Source of the DNA: Clostridia bacterium
Lineage (GTDB): Bacteria > Bacillota > Clostridia > Christensenellales > Aristaeellaceae
Direction of reading: 5' to 3'
Assembly: GCA_017936375.1 (NCBI GenBank)
Contig: JAGBFR010000047.1
Coordinates: 1 to 64,000 of the forward strand
DNA length: 64,000 nt
A model generated the notes under the pieces. The model saw only the letters and a list, made by a program, of their open reading frames with translations. It was not told where the DNA came from and ran no database searches. Position numbers and translations under genes: made by a program. Below, one piece after another: positions 14,699 through 23,716 of the stretch (position 1 is its first letter; the number at the start of each line of letters is the position of its first letter).

Positions 14699-16657
14699 AT
14701 GAAGTTTACAATCGGCAGGCAGCAGATGACGGACCTTTCGCGCGCGCAGGAGCATGGCTTCCTGATCGCCAACGGGCTGGGCGGCTATGCGGCGATGACG
14801 GCGGCCTTCTCCGCCACGCGCTGCGACCACGGCGTGCTCGTCGCGGCGGAGCATGCGCCCAACGACCGCTTCGCCCTCGTGCACAGGCTCAGCGAGCGCC
14901 TGCAGATCGGGCGCATGCGCCTCTTCCTCTCCACGCAGGAATTCGAATCCGCCCCGGCGGAGGAGGGCTATCGCCATCTGTCCGCCTTTGTGCAGGACGG
15001 CCTGCCGCGCTGGACGTATGAGATGCATGGCGTGCGCGTCACACGCGAGATCGCGATGGCATATGGTGAGAACGCGGCCGCCGTGCGCTATACGATCGAG
15101 AACCGATCCGGCACTGCGTGCAGCATGGACGTCACACCCCTGTTCCAGTTCGTCAAAAAGAGCGAGGCGAGGACGCGCCGCACGGCCTTCACCTGCGAGG
15201 GCGGCGTGCTTGCCTGCGAGGGCCGCTCGGTGCATATCGCCTCAAACGGCTGCATGGAAACGATGCGTCCCCGCTGGGAGAGCCTCGTCTATCCGCACGA
15301 CGGCTGCGACGGCAGGCCGGAAAAGGGCCTCGCCTTCGCGGCGCTGCGCGTTGTGAGCGCGCGCATTGCGGACGGGGAGACGGCGGAGCTGACGCTCGTC
15401 TTTTCCGACAGGCCTGTGGATCAATCGTGCGGTGAGATCATCGCCGCCAATGCCGCGCGCCTTCAGGCGATCGAGGCGGGCTGCGGCCTTGCCGATCCCG
15501 TCGCGCGGCAGCTCGCCGTCAGCGCGGATGCCTTTATCACCCGGCGCGACTCCACCGGCGGCAGCACGATCGTCGCCGGGTATCCCTTCTTCGGCGACTG
15601 GGGGCGCGATACGATGATCGCGCTGCCGGGCTGCGTGCTCGCCGCGGGCAGGACGCAGGAGGCGCTGAGCATCCTGCGCACGTTCCTCGCGTATGAGAAG
15701 GACGGCCTCGTGCCCAATCTCTTCCCCGAGGGCTCGCAGGAGCCGATGTACAACACCGTCGACGCGGCGCTGCTGCTGATCAATATCGTCTACCTGTATC
15801 ACAAGAAGACGGGGGACGACGATTTTATCCGCGAGGCGTGGCCCATCATGGCGCGGATCATCGACGCCTATAAGGCCGGCACGCGCCATGGCATCGGCAT
15901 GGACCGCGACGGGCTCATCCGCGCGGGGCAGGGGCTGGATCAGGTGACGTGGATGGATGTGCGCATCGGCGATATCCTGCCCACGCCGCGCCACGGCAAG
16001 CCCGTGGAGATCAACGCCTACTGGTACAGCGCGCTGCGGGTGATGGAGCGCTTTGCGCCGCTTTGCGGGGCGGAGGGCGCGCCCTATGCCGCGCTGGCCG
16101 AGCGGGCGAAGGCCTCGTTTGTGCGCGCCTTCTATATGAAGAAACAGGGCTGCCTGCGCGACGTCGTTTCCGGCACGGCGGCGGATGAGCAGATCCGCTG
16201 CAATCAGATCTGGGCGGTGACGATGCCCTTCACCATGCTTGACCCGGAGCAGGAGCGCAGCGTCGTCGCCAGCGTTCATCGCCATCTGTATACCCCGTGC
16301 GGCCTGCGCACGCTCTCCCCGGCGGACCCGCAGTTCCATGCGGTCTACAAGGGTCCGCAGAGCGAGCGCGATCTGGCCTATCATCAGGGCACGGTATGGC
16401 CCTTCCCCCTTGGGGCATACTATCTGGCGGAATTGAAGGTCGGTGGCTATACCCGCGAGGCGGCCGCAAGGGTGCGGGAGATGCTCGCGCCCATGGAGGC
16501 GCTGCTCGCCGAGGGCTGCGTCGGCCAGATTCCCGAAATCTACGACGGCCTGTATCCCAGCCGCTCCAGGGGCTGCTACGCGCAGGCGTGGAGCGTGGGC
16601 GAGATGCTGCGCGTATATGCGGCGCTGGAGGCCATCGACTGCGGCAAAATGCCCTGA
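14699..16657 (+). CDS. Glycogen debranching enzyme, amylo-alpha-1,6-glucosidase family
   Basis: The 652-residue protein has the N-terminal beta-rich domain of archaeal/bacterial debranching glucosidases (FLIANGLGGYAAMT at about 22) and an (alpha/alpha)6 C-terminal catalytic domain. That domain carries the family blocks SYPFFGDWGRD-like (YPFFGDWGRD), GLVPNLFPEG, QVTWMDVRIGD and YHQGTVWPFPLG. It releases glucose from alpha-1,6 stubs. Unlike pullulanase, it is expected to act on glycogen after phosphorylase. The start follows AAGGAAG. Having this enzyme next to pulA means two different debranching activities are encoded side by side. Confidence 0.88.
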   Translation: MKFTIGRQQMTDLSRAQEHGFLIANGLGGYAAMTAAFSATRCDHGVLVAAEHAPNDRFALVHRLSERLQIGRMRLFLSTQEFESAPAEEGYRHLSAFVQDGLPRWTYEMHGVRVTREIAMAYGENAAAVRYTIENRSGTACSMDVTPLFQFVKKSEARTRRTAFTCEGGVLACEGRSVHIASNGCMETMRPRWESLVYPHDGCDGRPEKGLAFAALRVVSARIADGETAELTLVFSDRPVDQSCGEIIAANAARLQAIEAGCGLADPVARQLAVSADAFITRRDSTGGSTIVAGYPFFGDWGRDTMIALPGCVLAAGRTQEALSILRTFLAYEKDGLVPNLFPEGSQEPMYNTVDAALLLINIVYLYHKKTGDDDFIREAWPIMARIIDAYKAGTRHGIGMDRDGLIRAGQGLDQVTWMDVRIGDILPTPRHGKPVEINAYWYSALRVMERFAPLCGAEGAPYAALAERAKASFVRAFYMKKQGCLRDVVSGTAADEQIRCNQIWAVTMPFTMLDPEQERSVVASVHRHLYTPCGLRTLSPADPQFHAVYKGPQSERDLAYHQGTVWPFPLGAYYLAELKVGGYTREAAARVREMLAPMEALLAEGCVGQIPEIYDGLYPSRSRGCYAQAWSVGEMLRVYAALEAIDCGKMP

Positions 16658-16749
16658 ATGGGGAGGTTAACCTGCCTAAATCGCAGGAAAACCCACAAAT
16701 TTTGTCGTTTTGTGTGAATTTTATGCGAAGAATTGGATGGGTTTACACC

Positions 16750-16779
16750 ATGACAGAAACGCCATTCTTCGTGTAAAAT
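16750..16779 (+). promoter_or_regulatory. Promoter of glgP
   Basis: ATGACA, 18-bp spacer, TAAAAT in the 234-bp gap before glgP. It supports placing the start at 16892 and not at an upstream in-frame ATG inside the promoter. Confidence 0.5.
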
Positions 16780-16891
16780 GGTAAATGTTGGAAAATACCA
16801 TGCATTGGAAACGTTCCCGGAATCGGTTTCAACCATGATCTGCGCCGTCCGGGAGATCGATCCTGTCGATAGAGAAAGGAAGATTATATCT

Positions 16892-19147
16892 ATGGAAGCC
16901 AGGCTTCAAAGCATCCTCAGCGAGCGCTTCGGCAAGACGCTGGACACCGCGACGAAGAGCGAGATGTACACGGCGCTGCTGTACCTGACGAAGGAAGAGA
17001 TGGAGAACCGCCCGAAGATTCAGGGCGAGCGCAAGCTCTACTATGTCTCCGCCGAGTTCCTCATCGGCAAGCTGCTCTCCAACAACCTCATCAGCCTCGG
17101 CCTGTTTGACGAGGCGAAGGCCGTTCTCGCCGCGCACGGCGTGACCCTCGAGGAGATCGAGGAGGCGGAGAACGAGCCGTCCCTGGGCAATGGCGGCCTC
17201 GGACGTCTGGCTGCGTGCTTCCTTGATTCCATCGCGGCGCTGGGCCTCTGCGGCGACGGCGCGGGCCTCAATTACCACAACGGTCTCTTCCGCCAGCGCT
17301 TTGCCAACTACAAGCAGATGGAGCAGAAGGACCCGTGGATCACGGAGGACAGCTGGCTTCGCCGCACGGACGTCCGCTTCCCGGTTCAGCTGGGCGAGCG
17401 CACCGTGACCTCCACCATGTACGACATCGACGTGCCGGGCGCGCAGGGCGGAAAGAACACCCTGCACCTGTTCGATCTTGACACCGTGGACGAGAGCCTC
17501 GTCACCGACGGCATCAGCTTTGACAAGACGGACGTGGAGCGCTGCCTGACGCTCTTCCTCTATCCGGACGACAGCGACGACATGGGCCGCCTGCTGCGCG
17601 TCTATCAGCAGTACTTCATGGTCTCCTGCACCGCGCAGCTCATCCTCAAGGAGCTCGAGGAGCGCGGCTATTCCATCCATGACCTGCATAAGCACGTCGT
17701 CGTGCAGATCAACGACACCCACCCGACGATGATTATCCCCGAGCTCATCCGCCTGATGACGGAGCGCGGCATGAGCATGGACGACGCCATCCGCGAGGTG
17801 AGCCTGACCTGCGCCTACACCAACCACACCATCCTCGCCGAGGCGCTGGAGAAGTGGCCGATCGCCTTCATCGAGAAGGCGGCCCCGTCCATCGTGCCGG
17901 TCATCCGCGAGCTTGACCGCCGTGTCCGCGAGGCGTACAAGGATCCGGTCGTCCAGATTATCGACAAGGACAACAAGGTCCACATGGCGCACATCGACAT
18001 CCACTTCGGCTACAGCGTCAACGGCGTCGCCGCGCTGCACACCGAGATCCTCAAGGAGTCCGAGCTGCGCCCGTTCTACGATCTCTACCCGGAGAAGTTC
18101 AACAACAAGACCAACGGCATCACCTTCCGCCGCTGGCTGCTGCACTGCAACCAGCCGCTGGCAAAGCTGATCGAGGAGCTGATCGGACCGGAATTCAAGA
18201 CCGACGCCTCCAAGCTCGAGGGCCTGATGGCCTTCATCGACGACGAGGCCGTGCTGCGCCGCCTGCTGGATATCAAGATGGACCAGAAGAAGCAGTTCGT
18301 CGAGTTCCTCTTCCATACGCAGAACATCAGCGTCGACGCGGACGCCATCTTCGACGTTCAGGTCAAGCGCCTGCATGAGTACAAGCGCCAGCAGATGAAC
18401 GCGCTCTACGCCATCTACAAGTATCTGGACATCAAGGCCGGCAACATCCCGAAGCGCCCGATCACCATGATCTTCGGCGCGAAGGCCGCCCCGGCGTACA
18501 CCACCGCCAAGGACATCATCCACCTGATCCTGTGCCTGAGCAAGCTGGTCGCCTCCGATCCGCAGGTGCGCCGTCATCTGCGCATCGTGATGCTGGAGAA
18601 TTACAATGTCTCCAAGGCGGCGCGCGTGATCCCGGCCTGCGACGTCTCCGAGCAGATTTCCCTCGCCTCCAAGGAGGCCTCCGGCACCGGCAACATGAAG
18701 TTCATGCTCAACGGCGCTGTGACCCTGGGCACCCTCGACGGCGCGAATGTGGAGATCGCGGAGCTGGTCGGCGAGGAGAATATCGCCATCTTCGGCCGCA
18801 AGTCCGACGAGGTCATCGAGCTCTACGCCAAGAACGCCTACAGCCCGAAGGACATGTGCGCCGATCCCAAGATCAAGCGCCTGGTCGACTTCATCATCAG
18901 CAAGCCGATGCGCGACATCGGCGACGACAAGTGCCTCGAGCGCCTGCACAAGGAGATCGCCGGCAAGGACTACTTCATGGCCCTGCTCGACCTCAAGGAG
19001 TACATCGAGACCAAGGAGGCCCTCTTTGCCCGCTATGAGGACAGGATGGCCTGGGCGAAGATGATGCTGGTCAACATCGCGAAGGCCGGCTACTTCTCCT
19101 CCGACAGGACGATTGCCCAGTACAACGAGGACATCTGGCACCTGTAA
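16892..19147 (+). CDS. glgP: Glycogen/alpha-glucan phosphorylase
   Basis: The 751-residue PLP enzyme cleaves terminal alpha-1,4 glucose with phosphate, giving glucose 1-phosphate. Landmarks are [10 protein letters not shown] near the start, [56 protein letters not shown] and the PLP-lysine block [20 protein letters not shown]. The length is short compared with E. coli GlgP (about 815) but usual for clostridial enzymes. I chose ATG 16892 because AAAGGAAG is close and a promoter overlaps the alternative start. It sits between debranching enzyme and malQ, the usual partner set. Confidence 0.93.
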   Translation: MEARLQSILSERFGKTLDTATKSEMYTALLYLTKEEMENRPKIQGERKLYYVSAEFLIGKLLSNNLISLGLFDEAKAVLAAHGVTLEEIEEAENEPSLGNGGLGRLAACFLDSIAALGLCGDGAGLNYHNGLFRQRFANYKQMEQKDPWITEDSWLRRTDVRFPVQLGERTVTSTMYDIDVPGAQGGKNTLHLFDLDTVDESLVTDGISFDKTDVERCLTLFLYPDDSDDMGRLLRVYQQYFMVSCTAQLILKELEERGYSIHDLHKHVVVQINDTHPTMIIPELIRLMTERGMSMDDAIREVSLTCAYTNHTILAEALEKWPIAFIEKAAPSIVPVIRELDRRVREAYKDPVVQIIDKDNKVHMAHIDIHFGYSVNGVAALHTEILKESELRPFYDLYPEKFNNKTNGITFRRWLLHCNQPLAKLIEELIGPEFKTDASKLEGLMAFIDDEAVLRRLLDIKMDQKKQFVEFLFHTQNISVDADAIFDVQVKRLHEYKRQQMNALYAIYKYLDIKAGNIPKRPITMIFGAKAAPAYTTAKDIIHLILCLSKLVASDPQVRRHLRIVMLENYNVSKAARVIPACDVSEQISLASKEASGTGNMKFMLNGAVTLGTLDGANVEIAELVGEENIAIFGRKSDEVIELYAKNAYSPKDMCADPKIKRLVDFIISKPMRDIGDDKCLERLHKEIAGKDYFMALLDLKEYIETKEALFARYEDRMAWAKMMLVNIAKAGYFSSDRTIAQYNEDIWHL

Positions 19148-19311
19148 GTTCCGCTTGCATCTTTGTGCCGGATGGCGTATGATAGTCTCATAACAGGTAT
19201 GTGACCGGATTACAACCGCTGAGTGTTTTCTGGGCAATCGGTGAGATACTGAAAGCTTCATGATTCCCGCCCGACCCGAATGGCCGGGCGGACTACAAAG
19301 GAGTGTCGGAT

Positions 19312-20910
19312 ATGACCCGTTCCGCAGGCGTCCTGCTCGCCGTCTCCAGCCTGCCGTCCAGGTACGGCATCGGCTGCTTTGATCAGAGCGCGTATGACTT
19401 TGTCGACTGGCTGGCGAAGGCCGGCCAGACCTACTGGCAGATTCTGCCGCTGGGCCCGACGAGCTTTGGCAAGTCGGACGATTCCCCGTATCAGTCCTTT
19501 TCCGCCTTCGCGGGCAACCCGTATTTCATCAGCCTTGACGCGCTGATCGAGGAGGGCGTGCTCACCCGCGAGGAGTGCGACGCGGCCGACCTCGGCAGCG
19601 ACGACGCCGCCGTCGACTATGAAAAGCTGCACGACAACCGCCTCAAGCTCCTGCGCAAGGCGTACGAGCGCAGCAACATCAGCCATAGCACGGCCTATCA
19701 GCAGTTCCTGCAGGACAACAGCTGGTGGCTGGCGGACTATGCGCTCTTCATGGCGGTGAAGAATTTCTTCAAGGGTGCGGAGTGGACCGAGTGGCCCGAG
19801 GATATCCGCATGCACTGGGGCTTTGCGCTGGATTACTATCGCCGCACGCTCTATTACGACGTGGAATTCCAGTACTACATGCAGTTCAAGTTCTTTGAGC
19901 AGTGGCAGGCGCTCAAGGCCTATGCCAACTCGAAGAACATTCAGATCGTCGGCGATATCCCGATCTACGTCTCCCCGGACGGCGCGGATATCTGGGCGCA
20001 TCCGGAGCTGTTCCAGCTGGGCGAGGGCAATGTGCCCACCGCGATCGCGGGCTGCCCGCCGGACGCCTTCTCTGCCACCGGCCAGATCTGGAAAAACCCG
20101 CTCTACCGCTGGGATTATCACCGCGCGACCGGGTTTGAGTGGTGGGTCTCCCGCATGTGGCAGTCCTTCCGCCTGTACGACGTGGTGCGCATCGACCACT
20201 TCCGCGGCTTTGACGAGTATTTCTCCATTCCCGCCACGGCGGAGTCCGCGCTCAGCGGCCATTGGGAGAAGGGCCCGGGCATGGATCTCTTCCGCACGAT
20301 CGAGTACCGCCTTGGCCGCAAGCACATCATCGCCGAGGATCTGGGCCTGATGACCGAGACCGTGCGCCAGCTGGTGCGCGAGAGCGGCTTCCCGAATATG
20401 AAGGTCTTCCAGTTCGCCTTCGACGAGGGCGACGTCGGCGCGGCGAACGATTACCTGCCGCATAACTACGGCCACAACTGCGTCGTCTACACCGGCACGC
20501 ACGACAATGAGACGGCCGCCGGCTGGCTCGCCGGGCTGGATGAGAAGATGCGCGGCGTGGTGCGCGATTATCTGTGCGACCGCTATACGCCGGATGAGGA
20601 GCTCTACCGCAGCGTGGTCGCCGCGTCCATGCGCAGCTGCGCGCAGACCTGCATCATCCCGATTCAGGATTACCTCGGCCTGGGCAACGACTGCCGCATG
20701 AACGTGCCCTCCACCGTCGGCGTCAACTGGCGCTGGAGGCTGACGGCCGACCGCCTGACCGACGAGGTCTGCGACGAGATCCTCGCCGTGACCCGCCGTT
20801 ATGGCCGCATGAACTGGGCGAACGACAAGCTCGTCGAGGAGAGCAGAAAGCCCGCTCCCGCAAAGGAAGAGGAAGCAGCGAAGGGGAAGAAGACCGCCGC
20901 TGCGGACTGA
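19312..20910 (+). CDS. malQ: 4-alpha-glucanotransferase (amylomaltase)
   Basis: The 532-residue GH77 enzyme has GVLLAVSSLPSRYGIGCFD, QILPLGPTSFG, the nucleophile block VRIDHFRGFDEYF, the acid IIAEDLGLMT and TGTHDNETAAGW. It transfers maltodextrin segments, making long chains that phosphorylase can use and freeing glucose. The ATG at 19312 is set 9 bp after AAAGGAG; a GTG three codons earlier abuts that site and is unlikely. The last 20 or so residues are an unusual Lys/Glu/Ala-rich tail (KPAPAKEEEAAKGKK), probably flexible. A terminator follows. Confidence 0.93.
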   Translation: MTRSAGVLLAVSSLPSRYGIGCFDQSAYDFVDWLAKAGQTYWQILPLGPTSFGKSDDSPYQSFSAFAGNPYFISLDALIEEGVLTREECDAADLGSDDAAVDYEKLHDNRLKLLRKAYERSNISHSTAYQQFLQDNSWWLADYALFMAVKNFFKGAEWTEWPEDIRMHWGFALDYYRRTLYYDVEFQYYMQFKFFEQWQALKAYANSKNIQIVGDIPIYVSPDGADIWAHPELFQLGEGNVPTAIAGCPPDAFSATGQIWKNPLYRWDYHRATGFEWWVSRMWQSFRLYDVVRIDHFRGFDEYFSIPATAESALSGHWEKGPGMDLFRTIEYRLGRKHIIAEDLGLMTETVRQLVRESGFPNMKVFQFAFDEGDVGAANDYLPHNYGHNCVVYTGTHDNETAAGWLAGLDEKMRGVVRDYLCDRYTPDEELYRSVVAASMRSCAQTCIIPIQDYLGLGNDCRMNVPSTVGVNWRWRLTADRLTDEVCDEILAVTRRYGRMNWANDKLVEESRKPAPAKEEEAAKGKKTAAAD

Positions 20911-20944
20911 TCCTTCATAAAAGCGAATTAAGTTAAGCGCATCG

Positions 20945-20984
20945 GCGCAGGCCTTCCGGCAGGTTGGCCTGCGCTGTTTATTTT
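20945..20984 (+). terminator. Terminator of the glucan block
   Basis: A 9-bp stem (GCGCAGGCC/GGCCTGCGC) with a 12-nt loop is followed by TGTTTATTTT. Confidence 0.8.
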
Positions 20985-21026
20985 GGCAGGAACTGATTAA
21001 GGAACCGACAATTCATGTGGAATGGT

Positions 21027-21055
21027 TTGACAAAAATATGGCAGAGTGCTATAAT
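21027..21055 (+). promoter_or_regulatory. Perfect-consensus promoter of the flavoprotein gene
   Basis: TTGACA, 17-bp spacer, TATAAT: a full match to the vegetative sigma consensus, about 70 bp before the start. Confidence 0.85.
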
Positions 21056-21122
21056 CCCGTCTGGGTATGCGGACATAAGTCATGTGTACGCGCATATACC
21101 GAAGGAAAGGAAGGAAATCCAT

Positions 21123-23009
21123 ATGAAGAAGTTTCTTGGTATTCTTCTGGCTGCGGTGATGCTGATGACCAGCGTCGTCGCGATGGCGGATACCTTCGAG
21201 GGCGTCGGCACCGGCATGGGCGGCGAGCTCAAGGTCACCATCACCGTTGAGGAAGGCAAGATCACCGCGATCGAGGCCACCTCTCACAACGAGACCGCCG
21301 GCATCTCCGATCCGGCGTTCGCCCAGATCCCGCAGGCGATCATCGACAACCAGTCCCTGGCTGTTGACGCCGTCGCCGGCGCGACCATGACCTCCAACGG
21401 CCTGCTGGCCGCTGTCGAGGCTGCGGCCGCTGCTGCCGGTCTGGACGTCGAGGCCCTCAAGGCTGCCGAGGTTGCGGCTGCTGAGGTCACCTATGCCACC
21501 GAGCTGACCGCTGACGTCGTCGTCGTCGGCGCGGGCGGCGCGGGCCTGGCCGCGGCCACCGCTGCGACCCAGAATGGCGCTTCCGTGATCGTCGTTGAGA
21601 AGATGGGCACCGTCGGCGGCAACTCCATCATCTGCGGCGGCATCTACAACAGCCCGGACGCTGAGCTGCAGGCCAACGTCGAGATGAGCGACAGCGTGAA
21701 GTCCCTCGTCGAGACCGCTCTGGCTGAGGCTCCGGTGAGCGACGAGCACGCTGCTCTGCAGGCTGCCGTCAAGGCTGACTTCGACGCCTATGTGGCGAAC
21801 GGCTCTGTGGGCCTGTTCGACTCCGCCAACTGGTATGCGCTGCAGACCTGGAACGGCGGCGACAAGGTTGCCAACCTCGACCTCGTCAAGGTTCTGGCCA
21901 ACAATTCTTACCCGGGCCTCCAGTGGCTGAAGGATCTGGGCATGGAGTTCTCTCCGGTCATCGGCCAGGGCGCCGGCTCCCTCTACCAGCGCACCCACGG
22001 CTCCCTGGATTCCATGGGCACCGGCTACATCAAGGTCTTCATGGAGACCGTCGGCGCTGAGAACGTGCTGACCAACACCAAGGGCGAGTCCCTTATCAAG
22101 GACGAGACCGGCCGCGTTGTGGGCGTCAAGGCCACCAATCCGGACGGCACCGAGCTGACCATCACCGCCAACAAGGGCGTCGTCATCGCGACCGGCGGCT
22201 TCTCTGCCAACGTCGAGATGCGCGAGAAGTACAACACCTCCGGCAAGTGGCCGGTTCTGGGTGAGAACATCATGACCACCAACGCTGCCGGCATCACCGG
22301 CGACGGCATCGCCATGGCCTCCGAGGCCGGCGCGAACCTGGTGGACATGGAGCAGATCCAGCTCCTCTACCTGGGCAACCCGTTCAACGGCGGCATGACC
22401 CGCTACACCCCGCGTGATCTGTCCGGCACCGACCAGATCATCTTCGTCAATAAGGAAGGCAAGCGCTTCGTCCAGGAGGACGGCCGCCGCGACGTCATCT
22501 GCACCGCGCTCATCGCGCAGACCGATGGCATCATGTACATCCTTGAGTCCGGCGACGGCGATGCTGTCGATCCGGATCAGCTGCTGACCGGCGACGGCTA
22601 TCCGGCCCGCGAGGCTGAGGCTGAGGGCTACCTCCTCATCGCCGACACCCTCGAGGAGATGGCTGCCAAGATCGGCTGCGACTACGCGACCCTGCAGGCG
22701 ACCGTTGATTCCTTCAACGCCGCTGTCAAGGCTGGCGAGGACGAGTTCGGCCGCAAGCTGTACTCCACCGAGCTGACCAAGGGTCCGTGGATTGCCTGCG
22801 CCCGTGTTGCCTGCGTGCATCACACCATGGGCGGTATCCAGATCAACACCAACACCGAGGTCCTCGATACCGAGGGCAACGTGATCCCGGGCCTGTACGC
22901 GGCCGGTGAGGTCACCGGTGGCCTGCACGGCGCGAACCGCCTCGGCGGCAACGCGATCGTTGACTTCGTCGTCTTCGGCAAGCTGGCCGGCGAGAACGCT
23001 GCGAAGTAA
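21123..23009 (+). CDS. Exported FMN/FAD flavoprotein reductase (fumarate/urocanate reductase-like)
   Basis: The 628-residue protein has a Sec signal peptide (about 1-22, no lipobox). An FMN-binding domain (about 23-110) carries DAVAGATMTS, where T88 is the residue flavinylated by ApbE in this family. An Ala-rich linker follows, then a fumarate-reductase-type FAD domain (VVVVGAGGAGLAAA) ending in the typical HHTMGG and LYAAGEVTGGLHGANRLGGNA. It should reduce an enoate-like acceptor outside the membrane, taking electrons through covalent FMN. Fumarate, urocanate or another substrate cannot be chosen by eye. It is monocistronic with a perfect promoter, strong GGAAGG site and terminator, and its codons look highly biased, so expression is probably high. 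Confidence 0.85.
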   Translation: MKKFLGILLAAVMLMTSVVAMADTFEGVGTGMGGELKVTITVEEGKITAIEATSHNETAGISDPAFAQIPQAIIDNQSLAVDAVAGATMTSNGLLAAVEAAAAAAGLDVEALKAAEVAAAEVTYATELTADVVVVGAGGAGLAAATAATQNGASVIVVEKMGTVGGNSIICGGIYNSPDAELQANVEMSDSVKSLVETALAEAPVSDEHAALQAAVKADFDAYVANGSVGLFDSANWYALQTWNGGDKVANLDLVKVLANNSYPGLQWLKDLGMEFSPVIGQGAGSLYQRTHGSLDSMGTGYIKVFMETVGAENVLTNTKGESLIKDETGRVVGVKATNPDGTELTITANKGVVIATGGFSANVEMREKYNTSGKWPVLGENIMTTNAAGITGDGIAMASEAGANLVDMEQIQLLYLGNPFNGGMTRYTPRDLSGTDQIIFVNKEGKRFVQEDGRRDVICTALIAQTDGIMYILESGDGDAVDPDQLLTGDGYPAREAEAEGYLLIADTLEEMAAKIGCDYATLQATVDSFNAAVKAGEDEFGRKLYSTELTKGPWIACARVACVHHTMGGIQINTNTEVLDTEGNVIPGLYAAGEVTGGLHGANRLGGNAIVDFVVFGKLAGENAAK

Positions 23010-23050
23010 TTTCATCTGCTGATTTCGCAAGATTTCATTCCGATGGAGAG

Positions 23051-23090
23051 TCCGTCGGGCGGAGCAATCCGCCCGGCGGATTTTTGCGTT
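23051..23090 (+). terminator. Terminator of the flavoprotein gene
   Basis: A 13-nt stem (TCCGTCGGGCGGA/TCCGCCCGGCGGA, one mismatch or bulge) is followed by TTTTTGCGTTTT. The rest of the gap to 23342 holds no gene I can support. Confidence 0.8.
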
Positions 23091-23342
23091 TTGGCTTGCT
23101 TTCTAATAGGATGAAACGGAGCGTGCACGGGGGAGCCCGCCCCGTGAGAGCGGAAGAGATGCATGGGCGGGAGGGCGGGGCAGGAAAGGCTGCATCGAAG
23201 ATGCCGTTCTCCAAATGAAGCTTAGTCGGCATGCGATGCGGGGCTGCGGCTCTGCTGTGCCCACCCGCCCGCCCGCATGCCATTGCGCTCTCTCGCTGCA
23301 GAATTACGGATTTCCGATTTTCGAACATTCCGAAGAATTCCC

Positions 23343-23371
23343 TTGACTTTAGCGGACTAACGTGCTAACAT
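23343..23371 (+). promoter_or_regulatory. Promoter of the his operon
   Basis: TTGACT, 17-bp spacer, TAACAT, 30 bp upstream of the yerC-like start. The spacer is filled by a TTAGC/GCTAA inverted repeat, annotated separately. Confidence 0.6.
23349..23368 (+). promoter_or_regulatory. Candidate operator for the TrpR-like regulator
   Basis: A 20-bp inverted repeat, TTAGC-N10-GCTAA, lies inside the promoter spacer. CTAAC is repeated just inside and just after it. The next gene encodes a TrpR-fold repressor-like protein, so autoregulation with the his genes is likely. No binding data are available. Confidence 0.45.
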
Positions 23372-23401
23372 AGCAACATGATAACATGATGAGGTGACAC
23401 C

Positions 23402-23716
23402 ATGGGGATCAAGCACGATAAGCAGACGGACGCGCTCTTTGAATCCATCTTAAAGCTCACGAGCATGGAGGAGTGCTACGCATATTTTGAGGATCTGTGT
23501 ACCATGCGCGAGATCCGCGATCTCGGCCAGCGGCTGGAGGTCGCGCGCCTGCTGCGCGGGGGCAGTTCCTATCAGCAGGCCGCTGCGGCGACGGGCGTGA
23601 GCTCCGCGACGGTCGGCCGGGTGAAGAAGTGCCTTGACTATGGCCCCGGCGGGTATGAGATGATCCTGACGAGAATGGAGGCGGACGGCGATGACGCAGA
23701 ATGTGACGAGGCTTGA
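23402..23716 (+). CDS. YerC/YecD-type TrpR-family regulator (HisR-like)
   Basis: The 104-residue protein matches the TrpR-like YerC family: an acidic helical start, MREIRDLGQRLEVARLLRGG, then a helix-turn-helix with recognition segment QQAAAATGVSSATVGRVKKC (about 60-79). Family members heading his operons in Bacillota are predicted histidine-responsive repressors (often called HisR). Here it is the first gene, overlaps hisZ by 26 bp and follows a promoter with an inverted repeat. A dedicated role in his regulation is therefore a strong inference. The start is set by GAGGTG. Confidence 0.85.
   Translation: MGIKHDKQTDALFESILKLTSMEECYAYFEDLCTMREIRDLGQRLEVARLLRGGSSYQQAAAATGVSSATVGRVKKCLDYGPGGYEMILTRMEADGDDAECDEA

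Noticed and set aside
16829-19261. Very long open frame (about 810 codons) opposite glgP, and many similar long antisense frames across the window
   Set aside because: They mirror real genes in GC-rich DNA where stop codons are rare. They lack ribosome sites and show Arg/Ala/Leu-rich shadow composition.
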